Shown: positions 12,301 to 24,225, counted from the stretch's first letter. The stretch: DNA of 64,000 nucleotides from Eonycteris spelaea (GCA_003508835.1 PUFA01000105.1:3844001-3908000); one strand, 5' to 3'. Numbers and translations are program-made. The notes: generated from the sequence alone by a model not told the origin.

Positions 12301-12560
12301 GTTTATTTGAACAAACATTGATTTAAATTGGGCAGCACCGAGCTAAAAAATGGTTAGGAGCTCTCTCCACCAGCAGGAGATTAGGGAAAGGCTTTTGTGG
12401 AGAAGAGGAACATATTATATTAGTTTAGCAAAGAAATTATTTGATTGGCTGTAGCTTAAGCGGTTGCCTCATTTGGGAAGCCTAGCTGACTGTGACTGGT
12501 TGTTCTCAAGTTTTGATTTCATAATCTTGAGGCATTTACAGGAATTGACTGTGGCTTAAG
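12301..12560. repeat. Dispersed repeat family X, copy 2
   Basis: This is the second copy of the family seen at 8581-8818, in the same orientation. It starts near 'tttgaacaaacattg', includes 'ggcttttgtggagaagagg', 'gactggttgttctc' and 'gatttcataatcttgaggca', and fades after about 12560. Copy 2 has a somewhat longer 5' side and an insertion around 12420-12470 relative to copy 1. Family name not known to me. Confidence 0.6.
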
Positions 12561-13046
12561 TGTCGGTTTACTTATTATACAAGCTGCTAAAGCATTACAG
12601 CCACCTCAGGCTAATGGCTTCCCGTTTCATGAATTTATCAACACCTACCCACAACCCTGGGATAAGCGGATAACCCTCCTTTCTTAATAATAAAATTCCA
12701 TTTTTTATGCTTACAGTACATACTTCACTTCTCAGACCCAGCTGCAGCTGGAAGTAGCCATGCGACTAACATCTGACCACGTGTTTAATATATAAATTAT
12801 GAGATTAAAAAAAAGCCAATTAGTTGCGTGGGAAAGGCAAAAATTCCTCCCTTACCGAGGATTTCGCACTGATATAAAGCAGAGATCTGCTATAGCTGGG
12901 AGAGGAAAAATAATTATGAGAGAAAAAAAAACATTTGTTGTCAAGAGAAGAAGCACATTTGATTCAGATGTTGGAACTACCTGGCTTTCACATAACTACG
13001 ATTAATATATTATGGTTAAATTTTATAGAAAGGAATTATGTCTTTT
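12561..13046. other. Unassigned sequence
   Basis: It contains a 68-codon open frame (12799-13005), lysine/arginine rich, without recognisable features. Nothing else seen. Confidence 0.35.
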
Positions 13047-13325
13047 AATTAATTAATTTTTTATGGTGGCATTGGTTAATGAAATCTAATAAGTTTCAGC
13101 TGTACACTTTAACAGTAAGGTATATATCTATCTACACCATGTGTTCACCTCCCTTAGTGAGATTTTTCTGTCACCACATATTTGATCCCCTTTACCCCGT
13201 CTACCTCCCCCTTCCTCCCCGTCCCCATCCTCTGGTACCCACTAGTCTATAGTCCATGTCCACGAGTCTCTGTCCTGTTCATTTGTTGCTTTTAAGTTTA
13301 TATCCCACATATAATTGATATCATG
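13047..13325 (-). repeat. LINE-1 3' UTR, antisense (bat/Laurasiatheria type)
   Basis: The block starting 'tggtggcattggttaatgaa' through 'gtttcagctgtacac', 'tttctgtcaccacat' and the C-rich 'ctacctcccccttcctcccc' is the reverse complement of a LINE-1 3' UTR that I associate with bats and related orders. It continues as 'ctttttaagtttatatcc'-like LINE-1 sequence and stops abruptly at about 13325, which is the 5' truncation point. A second copy lies near 17.7 kb. Confidence 0.65.
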
Positions 13326-15399
13326 CCTTTAAAACACAGCAGTATATTCAATACACACAGTAGAAAAAACCTTAATGTTAAAAAATGCATGTGTACCTTA
13401 AGCTGTTTTCAATAATAGTGTTAGTAGTGATATATTAGAGTCATTGTTTTCAAATTTAACATTATTTATGATATATACATACATAGAAAATACAGTCTTT
13501 AAGAATAATATGATGTACTGCATTAAAATACATACATAAAATTGTGTGTGAATAAAACGAGTGAAACTTTATGTTAGTTATTGGGACTCACAAATATAGG
13601 TGTAGAGAAACATAACCAAAGAACTTAGTAAAAACACTGTAGTCTTAATTTTGAATTGCCAATACTAATAAGCTCACAAGTATTTTCTCTAAATAAGCTA
13701 GGGGTGGCCATTCAATAATAACCTTAAGTGCTCAGATTGTTTTTAAAAATGCAATTTTTCAAGAAAGAGAAGACAGCAGAAATATAACATTTAGTCTGGG
13801 ATATTATTCATATGATGCTTGGAATATTTCGTTGGGAATATATAGGGGTGAAAAAGCAAAGACTGTGGTCATTAAAAGGATACTTGAGCTATATTGATAC
13901 TCTCTCTAGCAAAACATGGGACAATTTGAACATCAAAAAGAACAAAAACTACAATAGAACCAAGGTAACAGATAATATGAAAATCATGAATTCCTAATAA
14001 TAGTAAATGTAAAAATTGTATGAAATGCTATACACATTTGGGTTTGCTTGCAAACCAGTTTATTGTAGGAAAGGCTAAGTGAATGATTGATCCTTTCTTT
14101 CTCTTTGTTTAGTAGTTTTCAGAATAATGTTATTCTTTAGGGATGAATTTCAGAAAATAAAGGCAGAGCAACTAATAAAATTAGATACCATCAATTTGGA
14201 ACCTCTATCAAAATAATTAATTGAGGCACTGATCTCCAGTGGCTGCCAATACCTTTATATGAAAGACTGCTGGGAAAAGTTTTATTGAAAGAAAAAGGCT
14301 GACAACACCCAGATCAATAATGAATCTTAACATCAATGAGTGAGAGAGATAATACAATCACATGTGATACTTAAGATCTATAGGGTACCACCTTTGACCA
14401 TGTAGTATTCTTTAAAAAAGATGAAACTGAGTTTGACCTATCCAAAAGTTTACATGAAAACAGACATCTCAAAAGTACAATTTGCAAAATCCATAATATA
14501 GAAATTTTACAAAACAAATACCCCATTTCTTCAACAAATAATATTTTTTAAAGAGAGGTAGACCTATAGATTAAATAGATTTAATAAGCATATTAATCAT
14601 ATGAAAGTGTGAACTTGTTTTTCATCCTAAAATGAACAAATCAATTGTAAAAATATAATACAATCAGGGAAATTTGAACAGTGACTCAGTATTTGATAGT
14701 GTTAGGTGATTATTGCTAACTTCGATTTTACCGTGATACTGAATTTTATGTTTAAAGGAAAGTATCCTTGTCTTTTAGAGATCTGTACTGAAGCATTTAC
14801 ATATTAGAAAGAATGATGCATGCTTTTGCTTTAAAATAACATGGGTTATGGGGAGGAAATGGTTGGCATATGAAGAATAAAATATTGGGCATGAATTATT
14901 AGTTGTTTAAGCTCAGGAACGGGGTTCTTATTTCCCTTGGTACTACATATTTAAATTTTTTCTTAATAAAAATTAAAACAAAATAAAAACAAGTAAAAGT
15001 CCATCTGTTTAAATTTTTTTGGAACCTATTTTAAAATAATTCATGAGTCAAATAGATATAACTACGTGAAAAGGAAAATATGGAAAAAATAAGACGTGGG
15101 CTGTTATTACATTAAGAAAATTTGATAGCCACTAGTGTTTACAATACATATATAGACATGCCAAAATTTAATGAACTAAAATTATAACTGAATTATTTAG
15201 AAAAAAAGAATAAACTCAAGCAATATGGAGATAATGAAGCTAAATACAAAACCATAAATCAAGGAAACAGAAAACAGTGAATCAATGGATATGAACAGCA
15301 GGTAAATATAAGCTTCTCAGTAGGTGATTATAATTTCCTGCAAATTAGGAATGAACAACATTTCTTTAGTGTGATAAAGTGAATGTGCCTTAAACCTAC
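13326..15399. other. Unassigned AT-rich sequence
   Basis: About 2 kb without a recognisable gene. Parts such as 14160-14560 have the A-rich, low-GC texture of old LINE-1 DNA but I cannot align them. Confidence 0.35.
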
Positions 15400-15700
15400 A
15401 GCAAGCATTAATCTTAATAAGAAACATCATAAGTGGTCCCTTTAAAATCAAGAACTAGGTGGGCTTAGTTAAAATCACTATCTCCAGACATTATAGAGCT
15501 GGACCTTCATAACTATGCCCATAATAAAGACAAATATATAAATGAAAATAGTAACTATTTGAAAGAAACGATATACTCATTATTTGCAGATAACACGCCT
15601 ATGTACAAATAACCCCCAAATTATATACAGAAAATTATTTGAATTCATAATGAAATTTAGCAATATATCTAGATAGGAGATCCATCTGGGGGAATTGTGT
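15400..15700 (+). repeat. LINE-1 ORF2 fragment (reverse transcriptase region)
   Basis: The order of motifs follows the LINE-1 reverse transcriptase. A degraded 'ccctttaaaatcaagaac...aggtgggct' block is followed by 'ttatttgcagataacacg', corresponding to the catalytic FADD region with the second aspartate codon changed, and then 'atttagcaatat'. The frame is broken by several stops. It is a dead fragment. Confidence 0.55.
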
Positions 15701-15864
15701 GTACTGAAATTCATTTACTGCTAACTGTAATGTTTACACGTTTGTGCAATAATCCAGAAATGAAAGTGAAGTTGGCTAGCTTTTCTTGATCTGCATGAGG
15801 TCAGATGTTGAAGCCGAACTTCATTCACACTGAATGCAACTCTCATCTATTAGTCTATAAGACA

Positions 15865-16010
15865 AGAGCTGTAGACATTGGCTGCACATTACATTGTGTG
15901 GGAGCTTTCAAAATGTCAGATACCTGGGTACCACTTCCATAATTTCTGATTTCATTGGTCTGTTTATCAGGATTTTGAAAGTTCTTAGTTAATTCTATCA
16001 AACAGTTAAA
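15865..16010 (-). repeat. MER5-type hAT transposon fragment
   Basis: 'ggctgcacattacattg', 'ggagctttcaaaatgtcag', 'tacctgggtaccact' and 'atttctgatttcattggtct' follow the order of MER5A/B, a short non-autonomous hAT-Charlie element. Terminal repeats are eroded. Orientation assigned from resemblance and uncertain. Confidence 0.55.
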
Positions 16011-16037
16011 TTGAGAAATTCTTAAAGAAAAGAGTTG

Positions 16038-16268
16038 AAATTGGTACAAACTTCCAGTTATAAAGTAAGTAGAATAACTCATGGGGATGTAATGTACAGC
16101 ACAGGGAATATAGTCAGTAATATCATAGTAACTGTGTCCGCTGCATATTGCTACTAGACTTATTGTGATTGCATCATAAGGTTTATAAATGTCGAATCAC
16201 TATGTTGTTCTCCTGAAACTAATATAATATTATGTGTCAACTATACTTTAATTTAAAAAAAAATCATG
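16038..16268 (+). repeat. LINE-1 3' end (L1MA-like)
   Basis: 'aaacttccagttataaagta', 'ggatgtaatgtacagcac', 'actagacttattgtg', 'cctgaaactaatataat' and 'tgtcaactatactttaat' ending in an A-run are the standard 3' UTR of L1MA-type elements. 5'-truncated to about 230 bp. Similar ends occur at 4.3 kb and 55.4 kb. Confidence 0.8.
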
Positions 16269-16494
16269 CTATTTTCCTTAGGGGGGAAAAAAAAGTGGGA
16301 AAGTAAATAATTTCAGTACCTCTCCTCTCATCCCAGGACTTCTGCTATGGTACATGGCTTGTAAGACTTATCTTTACACTATGCTCCATGGATTTCATGT
16401 ATAATGACTCAATTTACCCACATTGTATCAGGGCCTCTGCTTCGTTTTTGATATCTTTTAACTAAGATGTTGAAACTATTTGCCCCTTAATGAA

Positions 16495-16645
16495 GCAGTT
16501 TTTTCTCAAACCCCTGATGATTAAGACTGCCTTGGGGTATTTATTAAAAATACAAATTCCTAGACCATTTCCCAGATTCTGAAGGATGGAGGAGTTTGGG
16601 AAGATGCATGTTAAACAGAGCCCCAGATTATTCTCATAGTCAAGT
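16495..16645 (-). repeat. MER5-type hAT transposon fragment
   Basis: 'tttctcaaacccctgatgat', 'ggggtatttattaaaaatac', 'attcctagaccatttcc' and 'agccccagattattctcat' match the layout of MER5A read on one strand. It lies about 500 bp from another MER5 copy, with a LINE-1 end between them. Confidence 0.55.
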
Positions 16646-17589
16646 AAATTAAAGAAATGCTGCATAAATGAAGCAAGCAATTAACTCTATTAAATTTTAT
16701 TTTATATTTTATCATCTAATCTATTTTGTTAATGAAAGATCAGAATATAGCTTTCATTTTCTATGATCAGGAAACATATATTTATTTACTTCAGAAGGTA
16801 CATAAAGTCATAGAGGAATTTTGTCCTGTGACATCCTGCAAGGAGAGGACAGGCTTGAATTCATTCCAAACTGCTTCACCTGACAAAAAAAAAAAAAAAA
16901 AGATGACCTCACCACCATGGCTTTAGATAAACAATGTCTTTAAATCATGAGTTTTACAAAGATTATTATATTCAAATAAATGCCAGGAAATAGTTTATTT
17001 AAGTGGCTTCTTCTATGAATAATATTCCAGTATGAATTATAATTTTAGCAACATGAATTATCAGACAACTGTGACCTACTTTAAACATTTTACTTTAAGA
17101 GAAACTGAAGTTGGCTGGCTTTAACTACAGAAGAAAACAGCCAACTGATGTTAGAGCAATTATTTCGACACTCCTGATAGAGATTTAAATTACACTGAAC
17201 TATTTTTAGTTTGCACAGTTGATAGGGAGTCATTAGAACAATATTATGAATCTCATTAATAGCTAGTATATTTGAGTTCTCATTTCAAAGCATTGGATTT
17301 GAAAATGCTTTATTTTAATTGGATTTTTTGATACCTTGTATACTAAAGATATCACAATGAATGTTCTAGCTAACATCTAAATCTCATATTGTGTAGAAAC
17401 ACCTTATGACATTTTTCAGAGCTCCAGATACACTTGAACTGAAAAGCTTTAGTAAATTTCTATTATAAGAAATTAGTAGTTGATGATAGTTTGGTGTACA
17501 TAGGACTTGAACAATGCAATATCCCTGGTGTCTTTGAAATAGCTTATATATCACAAAAAGAGACTTCATTTATTTATTTTGATAGTGTT
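16646..17589. other. Unassigned sequence with an A17 run
   Basis: No gene or family recognised. An uninterrupted A17 at about 16886-16902 might be the tail of a retroposed sequence, but no matching upstream element or target duplication is visible. Confidence 0.4.
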
Positions 17590-17691
17590 TATTTTTATTA
17601 GTGTTCTTATTAGTGTTTATTTTTTAATTTTTAAAAATTTTATTTTTATTAGTGTTCTTATTAGTGTTTATTTTTTAATTTTTAAAATTAA
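17590..17691 (+). repeat. 51-bp tandem duplication next to a LINE-1 end
   Basis: The unit starting 'tatttttattagtgttctta' occurs at 17590 and again at 17641, a period of 51 bp, with near-perfect identity. Within each unit the motif 'ttattagtgtt' is itself repeated. The duplication abuts the A/T-rich tail side of the antisense LINE-1 3' UTR that follows. Confidence 0.85.
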
Positions 17692-17872
17692 ATTTACTGG
17701 GTGACATTGGTTAAGAAAATCATATCAGTTTCAAGTATACAATTCAGTAATATGTCATATGTATATTGTATTCTGTGTCCACCACAAAGTCAAATTTCCT
17801 TCTATCACCATATATTCAACCCCCCTCACCACCACCTTACCCTTATCTGCTTCACCCCTGCTCCATAGGGTG
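17680..17872 (-). repeat. LINE-1 3' UTR, antisense (bat/Laurasiatheria type)
   Basis: 'tgacattggttaagaaaatc', 'agtttcaagtatacaatt', 'gtatattgtattctgtg' and 'tccttctatcaccata' are the reverse complement of the same LINE-1 3' UTR as at 13.05 kb. It is cut off at about 17870 after a C-rich stretch. This sequence is the main clue that the genome may be from a bat. Confidence 0.7.
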
Positions 17873-18337
17873 GAAATATCATCTAGGCTGTTCAAGATTC
17901 ATATTGTTTTTTCAGAGCTAAATACCTATTGATTAGGTAATGTGAGGACCATTCATTTTGGTCAAATGGTTCCTTAGGGTACGATTTGAGAGAAGTCTAA
18001 TTCTTTAATTCTGAAACTCTTAAATGTATTGGGAAAGAGGGAATGAATCAGAGCCAAAGAGATATTTTGCCAAACTTTTAAGCAGATGGTTTTAATATTG
18101 CAAAAGAAGTTGATACACTAAAACAAGCAAACAAAAAGCCATGAAGTCAAGAGAAACAGAGAGCCCGGTTTAATTTTCACATTTGATGGCAATGCTTTTA
18201 AATTTGAGTTTTAAGTTTTCAGTATAATTGACCTTAATGATTTTTCTGAGTCAAATGAAGTATAAATATTTACAAGTTGATTAGTTGGGAAATTTTTCAA
18301 TTATCTTTTGTATGAAATTTACAATTTTGTGTATATA

Positions 18338-18343
<6 letters not shown>

Positions 18344-18378
<35 letters not shown>
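18344..18378. repeat. (TG)n microsatellite
   Basis: About 17 uninterrupted TG units follow a TA/TG transition zone. Probably polymorphic. The antisense ORF crossing it is an artefact of the repeat. Confidence 0.95.
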
Positions 18379-18383
<5 letters not shown>

Positions 18384-20869
18384 GTATGGAAATACATATA
18401 TATATATAAATGTGTTTGTGTGTCGGGGGAAGGTTGCACCTAAAGTTTACAAAATACATATAATTTGAAAAACAAGAGCAAGAAGCTTCGTAATGACTAT
18501 TTGCCCCCAAATTTACATTGCTTCACTTTATGTAGAATATTCCATTTATTCACATTATAAACTTGCTGTACTAATTGAAAAGAACAATACATATTAATTT
18601 ATTTGAATACACATATGTCAATGCTACTTTTAGGGAAACTGGCAGTATTTTTACAGCAATAATAACATGTTTCAAAGTCCCTTTTATTAGCAAAATTTAT
18701 CTTTAAATTAGGCTGTTTGAAGGTACATTTATTTACTCTTTAGAGTAAGTAGGGATAATTTATTATAATGTCAGAGTAATGCTTTACTGGCTGATATTTC
18801 ACTTTTTATCTCACATTACTATTCCAAGTGCACAAGAGGCAATTTAATTTCTGAAATAGGAATGTATGAGGAGAGAAGGACTGCGAAACATTCGGCTTCA
18901 TGTAGTAGTTATTGGTTGTTTGTCATGAAAACGAAATAACAATTTGGCAAAACACAAAATAAGTAGCCAAATAAAGTCTAATTGCATCGGTCTAATTCAC
19001 AATTCCAGACTTTTTACTTAGCTGATTATGTTTGTCACAAGAGAAACTCTGTGAAACTCTGCAGTTAGATCCGTTTAAACCCCTTGGTACAAGTAAAAAG
19101 ATACAAACAAACAAACATTGTGCTACTGGTATCTTAGCATTCATCGTTTATGGACTAAGAATGGCATTTGTTCCTGGAAAATGGAGATGAATTGCTAGCA
19201 AAAGTGACAGATACGAAGAATACTATTGTGTTAATAAGAACAGAAAAACTGTCAGAGTAAACATGCGGAGTGTTCAAACGGAGAAAAAAAGTGATGAAGA
19301 AATTGCCAAAAAAAAAAAAAAACCCTGAAGTAATGACAGTATATTTGATATAATAGATACCAAATAGAGATTAGTTAAGACAAAACGTGTTCATTTATTT
19401 ACGAAGAAGATAAAACCCAAACAACTTACGCATTTTTTTTTCAAAGAATAGAAACTTATTTTGACCTTAAAGGAACAAATTCAGAAAATCTCTGGATGTA
19501 TCACCTGAAGCTATTTTAATGAGATCAGTATGAATTACTAAAAGAATTTTGATACCATAGGCTGATTACTTTAGTTGGATGAGAAATATTACATTTGAGA
19601 ATGAATTTGCTCTACTCATTAGGTGTTCTGCTATTAATACGGTAGTCAGTGATAATTAATCCTTCTAAAATTCAGGCAAAGGACAAGATATCAGAAGAGC
19701 TTGAAGTGTTTGTCACAAGGACGGTAGGGCCTCAGTGCCTTGATATTACAATATAATCAGTGATCATCAGAGAAATTGCTTCTGTAATCTTTGTATCAGG
19801 AATAGTTTGACAGTAAGAATTTAAGACAGTTTTCTTTGTATTTATCTAGCAAAATAAATATTCACATGTGTCCTGAACTAGTGCATAGAATCCTTTTATT
19901 GATTGTCAAGTCATCTGATTTCAGTCATCAAATTCTATTGCCCGGCAGAGACTGTTGCTTCCTTCAGGTGCATTCATTGATGTGTTTTTGGCAATCCTTT
20001 TCATTCCTAAGTTTCAGAAACTTTTTAGTCTAACAATCACACTAAAATTTTTCACATATTATCCTTTTAAATAAAAATTTAAATTGTTTCATTTAAGAAA
20101 TTATGATACACTATTCAGACCATGAAGAGAACAGTAATGAATGGAAGAGCAGTATAAACCTACACATTCTTTCACAATAATCTCCTCAAATGAGAAATGA
20201 ATCGAAGCTCAGGGGCGAATACTTTTTTTTTTCAATTAAAAACATATCTTTAATGTAATATCCGCTGTTCAAATAAACAACTAGGAACATGCCCACTGAT
20301 TTGAAACAAGGGTGAATGTGAAAGGGCGATTTCTATTCGGTTTCTATCTTCTCAATACAAGAGAATTGGCTTTCAGACCTGGAAATAGAGTGCAAAGAAT
20401 TCAAAGAGAGAACTGTTCTCTGGAAGGTAGTCATTATGAAAGACAGAGTTGCTTTAATAATTAATTCACCTTCTAAGCTTGTTCAATTTATATTACAGGG
20501 TACTAGAAAAATGCACAGATTCTACTCAGTCACTGTTTAACACCCTTGAGAAATCATGAAAGGGAAAAGAAGTTCTAAAACGTGGAGGATTCCATTATCT
20601 TTATTTTTAGATTGTATAATGGATTGGATTTTTGAAAGTACAGACAAGTGAATTTGATGTAAACTTTAATTTGTTGTAAGATTCTTCTAGCTTGGATTGT
20701 GTAGTATGTTCTGTTTATGCATTCTCTTCAGAATATTTTCCCTATATTCCAGGTATACACAAAACTTTCATTTCATAAAACCAAACAGATACATGTTCAC
20801 TTACATTTCCATGCTTGCTTTGTGAAGTATTTGCGAAGGAATAACTTCATATAAAACATACAAATAAAT
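18379..20869. other. Repeat-poor unassigned stretch, possible conserved non-coding DNA
   Basis: About 2.5 kb with no recognisable transposon, unusual for this window. The part at 18770-19100 has TAAT-core motifs, including two 'gtctaatt' sites 14 bp apart near 18978-18997, and balanced composition as seen in developmental non-coding elements. Conservation cannot be judged from one sequence. No open frame of note. Confidence 0.3.
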
Positions 20870-21440
20870 TGTATAGTTGATCAATGTTTAGATCTCTACT
20901 CAGTCATACAACCACAACTAGAATAATAAACAGTGTTCTCTTCTCTCTAGAAGCACCTCGTCCCAGTCCCCCCCGCCCCCAAAGAGCCACCACTGTGACA
21001 ATTTCTAAAACCAAAGAGTAGGTTTAGCTGTTTTGGAACTTTATATAAATGCAATATGTTCTCTTTTATGCCTGGCATTTATTATTCAGCATCTCAAGAG
21101 GTTCATCCATATTGATGTAGGAAGTTGTAGTTTTAAATTTTTCTTACTGAATCACATTCCCATAGGTAAATATATCCCCATTTATATATCCATTCACTGT
21201 TGGACATTTGGCAAGTTTAAAATTTGGCACTGTTATGCGTCGTTCTGCTAAACGTTCTCATCTGGCACTGTGTATCTACTGATGTATATAGGTATTTCAG
21301 TTGGCTCTATACCTCGCTTTAGATTTCCTGGGCAATAAAGTAAACATTAGACTTTATTAGACATTGCCAAACAAATGGCCAAAGCTGTTGTGCTCTTACT
21401 AGCAGTATAAGAGCATTTAAATAGGTCCAGTCCTTGCTGA
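20870..21440 (-). repeat. LINE-1 3' region, antisense
   Basis: 'ggaactttatataaatgcaa', 'ttattattcagcatctcaag', 'gttcatccatattgatgta', 'cattcactgttggacattt' and 'acattgccaaacaaatggcc' follow, in order, the reverse complement of the L1M ORF2 end and 3' UTR. The C-rich 'gtcccccccgccccc' near 20970 fits the same consensus. Inactive copy. Confidence 0.7.
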
Positions 21441-22130
21441 ACTCATTTATCACCTCTAGCAATTTTTTTGTGAATGCGATTTTCTATGTATATTATGACC
21501 TCTGCAAGCAGAGATCATTTTACTTCTTCCTATCTAATATGCATGTCCTTTATTTATTTTTCTTGCCTAATTGCCCAACCTCTATACAGCGTTCACTAAA
21601 AGTGGCAGAGTAGACATTCTTGACTCATTTCTCATCTTAGAGGAAAAACTTACATTCTTTCACCATTAAGATATTCGCTGTGGGTTTTCTATAGCTGCCC
21701 CTTTTTCAGGTTGAGGATGTTCTTTTCTCTTCGTAGTTTATTTTATTTTTGTTCATATTATACTGATGGTTGTAGGATTTTGTCAAATGCTTTTTCTACA
21801 TCTTTTGAAATGATCATGTGTATTTAATCTAATAATACGGTGCATTATACTAATTGATTTTTTGTATATTGAAGTAGCTCTGCAATCTTGGGGGTAAATT
21901 CCACTTGATGATGTGTAATTCTTATGTGCTTCTCGGTTCAATTCGCTACTGTTTTTTGAGGGTTAGTGCATTTATACTTATAAGAGATATTGATCTCTCA
22001 TTTTTTTGTGATGTTTCTGTCTGGCTTTGATGTCAGGGTAAAATTGACCTTGTAGAATGAATGGGGAAGTATTTCTTCCTCTTACATTTATTGGGAGTGG
22101 TTGAGAAGAATTGGTGTTAATTCTTCACTT
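21441..22130 (-). repeat. LINE-1 ORF2 reverse transcriptase region, antisense
   Basis: 'gacctctgcaagcagagatc', 'ggttgaggatgttcttttc', 'aatgctttttctacatctt', 'gaaatgatcatgtgtattt', 'tgatgtcagggtaaaattg' and 'gggagtggttgagaagaatt' are the reverse complement of the LINE-1 reverse transcriptase domain. Compared with a full LINE-1, the ORF2 part between this block and the preceding 3' block is missing, so both may be one element with an internal deletion. Many stops. Confidence 0.75.
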
Positions 22131-23984
22131 ATTATGATATATTTAGGATCCCCCAAAGGATAATTTAGGATATACTTTCACTCTCAAATCCCATAAACTT
22201 AATCAGATTTTTGGCTATCTAAAGTAATACTCTTTTGCTATAGTTACCCTTTTAAAATATTTGTCAGTTATTAATTCTTCTTCCTTCTACCTTTAAAATG
22301 CATATTAGCTGTCCCATTAAAGCCTGACCATCAGGAAGCAGCTTTTAAAAAATGAAATAGACTCCCTGCAGGAAAAGGCTGGGAGATGAGTCTTTCTGCC
22401 TGCTCCATCCGTGATGAATCCTGTGAGGCTATCCACAGTGAGTGCTGCTTTGCTTGCTGTATGTAGCATTGTGGGTCTTGTGGGTAAACAGAAGACACAC
22501 TGGCCCATTCTTCAGGTGACAGTCTTACAAGTTGAGGTGCTAGATGTAGGGTCCAAGCCTTTCACTTCTCAAGGAGACTCTGGGAGTTGGAGCTTGCCTC
22601 CCAATTGTGTGGCACCGTGTCAGGGGTGGCATTCATGACAGAGTACGTCTCAGGCTCTCTTACCTGTTTCTATGTGGTTATTTTCTCATTTGCCCAATGC
22701 GTGGAAGTGGCTTAGCTAGTTTCTGATTTCTTTCAGAGAGAAGTGCTCCGTGCGTAACTGTATATTTAGTGTATCTGTAGGAGGAGGGGAGTTCAGGAGT
22801 GTCCTATGGCACCCTCTTTGCAGCCACTCCTGTTTCGATGTTTTGATGTTGATACTGTAATTTTTATGATTTGGGGGTTTGGATTTTGTTTTGTTCCTTT
22901 AATTTTGGATGTTGTTACTGAAGGCGTTTATTTATCATCGATATTTTTAAAGCCTTTTAAAAGAAGCATTTTAGGGTTAGTTTAGATTGGTATTGATTCC
23001 GAATCTAATTTAGCCCTACTAATAAGGGATAACCCTTTTATGACCTCTGCTGGATGCTTGCAGGTGTTTAACAAAGACCCTCATGCAGTTCTTAGAACCT
23101 AAAAGAGCCCAGCCTGTGTTAGTTCTAAGGATTATTCACTTTACAGCTTCTCCAACATCCTTTCTCAGGCTCATGGATTTTCACGATATGTATATGCAGC
23201 TTCGTTTTCAGCAAAATGCTCATGGACCTTCTTCAAACTTCTATAGTTCTTTCTCTCTGAATTTCTTTTTAGATTTGTGCCATGAACATTTCATCCTCCT
23301 GGGTCTTCCTAAACTCTAATCTCTGTCTTCTCGTCTCAGTTTAAACCCCCATGTTGTACTTGGAATCCCATCCTTGTTACCATAGCCAGTTTTGTTAGAG
23401 AGGAGTTGACATTTGAACTGGGGCTAAAGAAAATAGCCCAGTGAAGATACGAGAAAGAACATTCAAGTAAAGAAGGCAACCGTATATGCCCAGAGACAGT
23501 ACCAGATTGATATATTTCTGAGTTCAAAGATTAGAAATAAGGCCATCCAAGCTGGTGTATAGTGTTGGAGAGGAAAGCGATTAAAGGTGAAGATAAAGCA
23601 ACCAGCAGAAACAGGTACATGTCTGCAACTATTGTAAACGAATGATGAATAACCTGAAAGTAAATACTATAAAAAATTTGTTTCTCTTATAATAGCTCTC
23701 AAATCACTGTATTGAGAATTTTTAAGTTGATTCAAGGCTTTCCAGAGAAGAATGCAATGGTCACTTAGAAATATTTGCACATGCCTGTATAATTGATTAT
23801 GTATAAAGATATATATATATAGATTTATATATAGAATCAATCATATATTTATATATCCTGTTTATCTACATATATACCTCAGGCATATAATAAATTTTGC
23901 TGAGCTATTTTAGTTGTGTTGGCCATAGTGAAGTATAAATTTACGTGTCTAGTCGATTGTATCATATGATATTCTGGATGGCTT
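22131..23984. other. Unassigned; GC-richer core at 22310-22830
   Basis: The core has short open frames on both strands (22317-22508 minus, 22411-22638 plus), higher GC and some CpG. It could be an LTR or LINE-1 5' region, but I cannot match it. An AT-rich tract with TA runs lies at 23800-23875. Nothing else recognised. Confidence 0.3.
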
Positions 23985-23989
23985 TATTA

Positions 23990-24225
23990 TGGTGAGTCTA
24001 GAATACAGACTTTGGAATAAGACATACCTAAGTTTGAAACTGGGCTCTATTAATTAAAAGCTGAACGTTAGAACTAGTATATTCTGTGTTTTGAGTCTTT
24101 GAATCTTCATCTATAAAAGAGAGGTAATAATAGCTTATTTGCCGATTTATTTTGAAAATGTTAAGTAACACTTGTAGACACTCAGTGCTTAGGTTCAAAA
24201 AATGGTCACTATTGTTATTTTAAAG
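23990..24225 (+). repeat. MIR SINE
   Basis: It follows the MIR order: 'cagactttggaataagac', 'gtttgaaactgggctct', 'gaatcttcatctataaaaga', 'ggtaataatagcttattt' and 'acactcagtgctta'. Well diverged, almost full length. Confidence 0.7.

Noticed and set aside
16886..16902. A17 run as the tail of a processed pseudogene
   Set aside because: No upstream gene-like sequence, no polyadenylation signal at suitable distance and no target duplication found.
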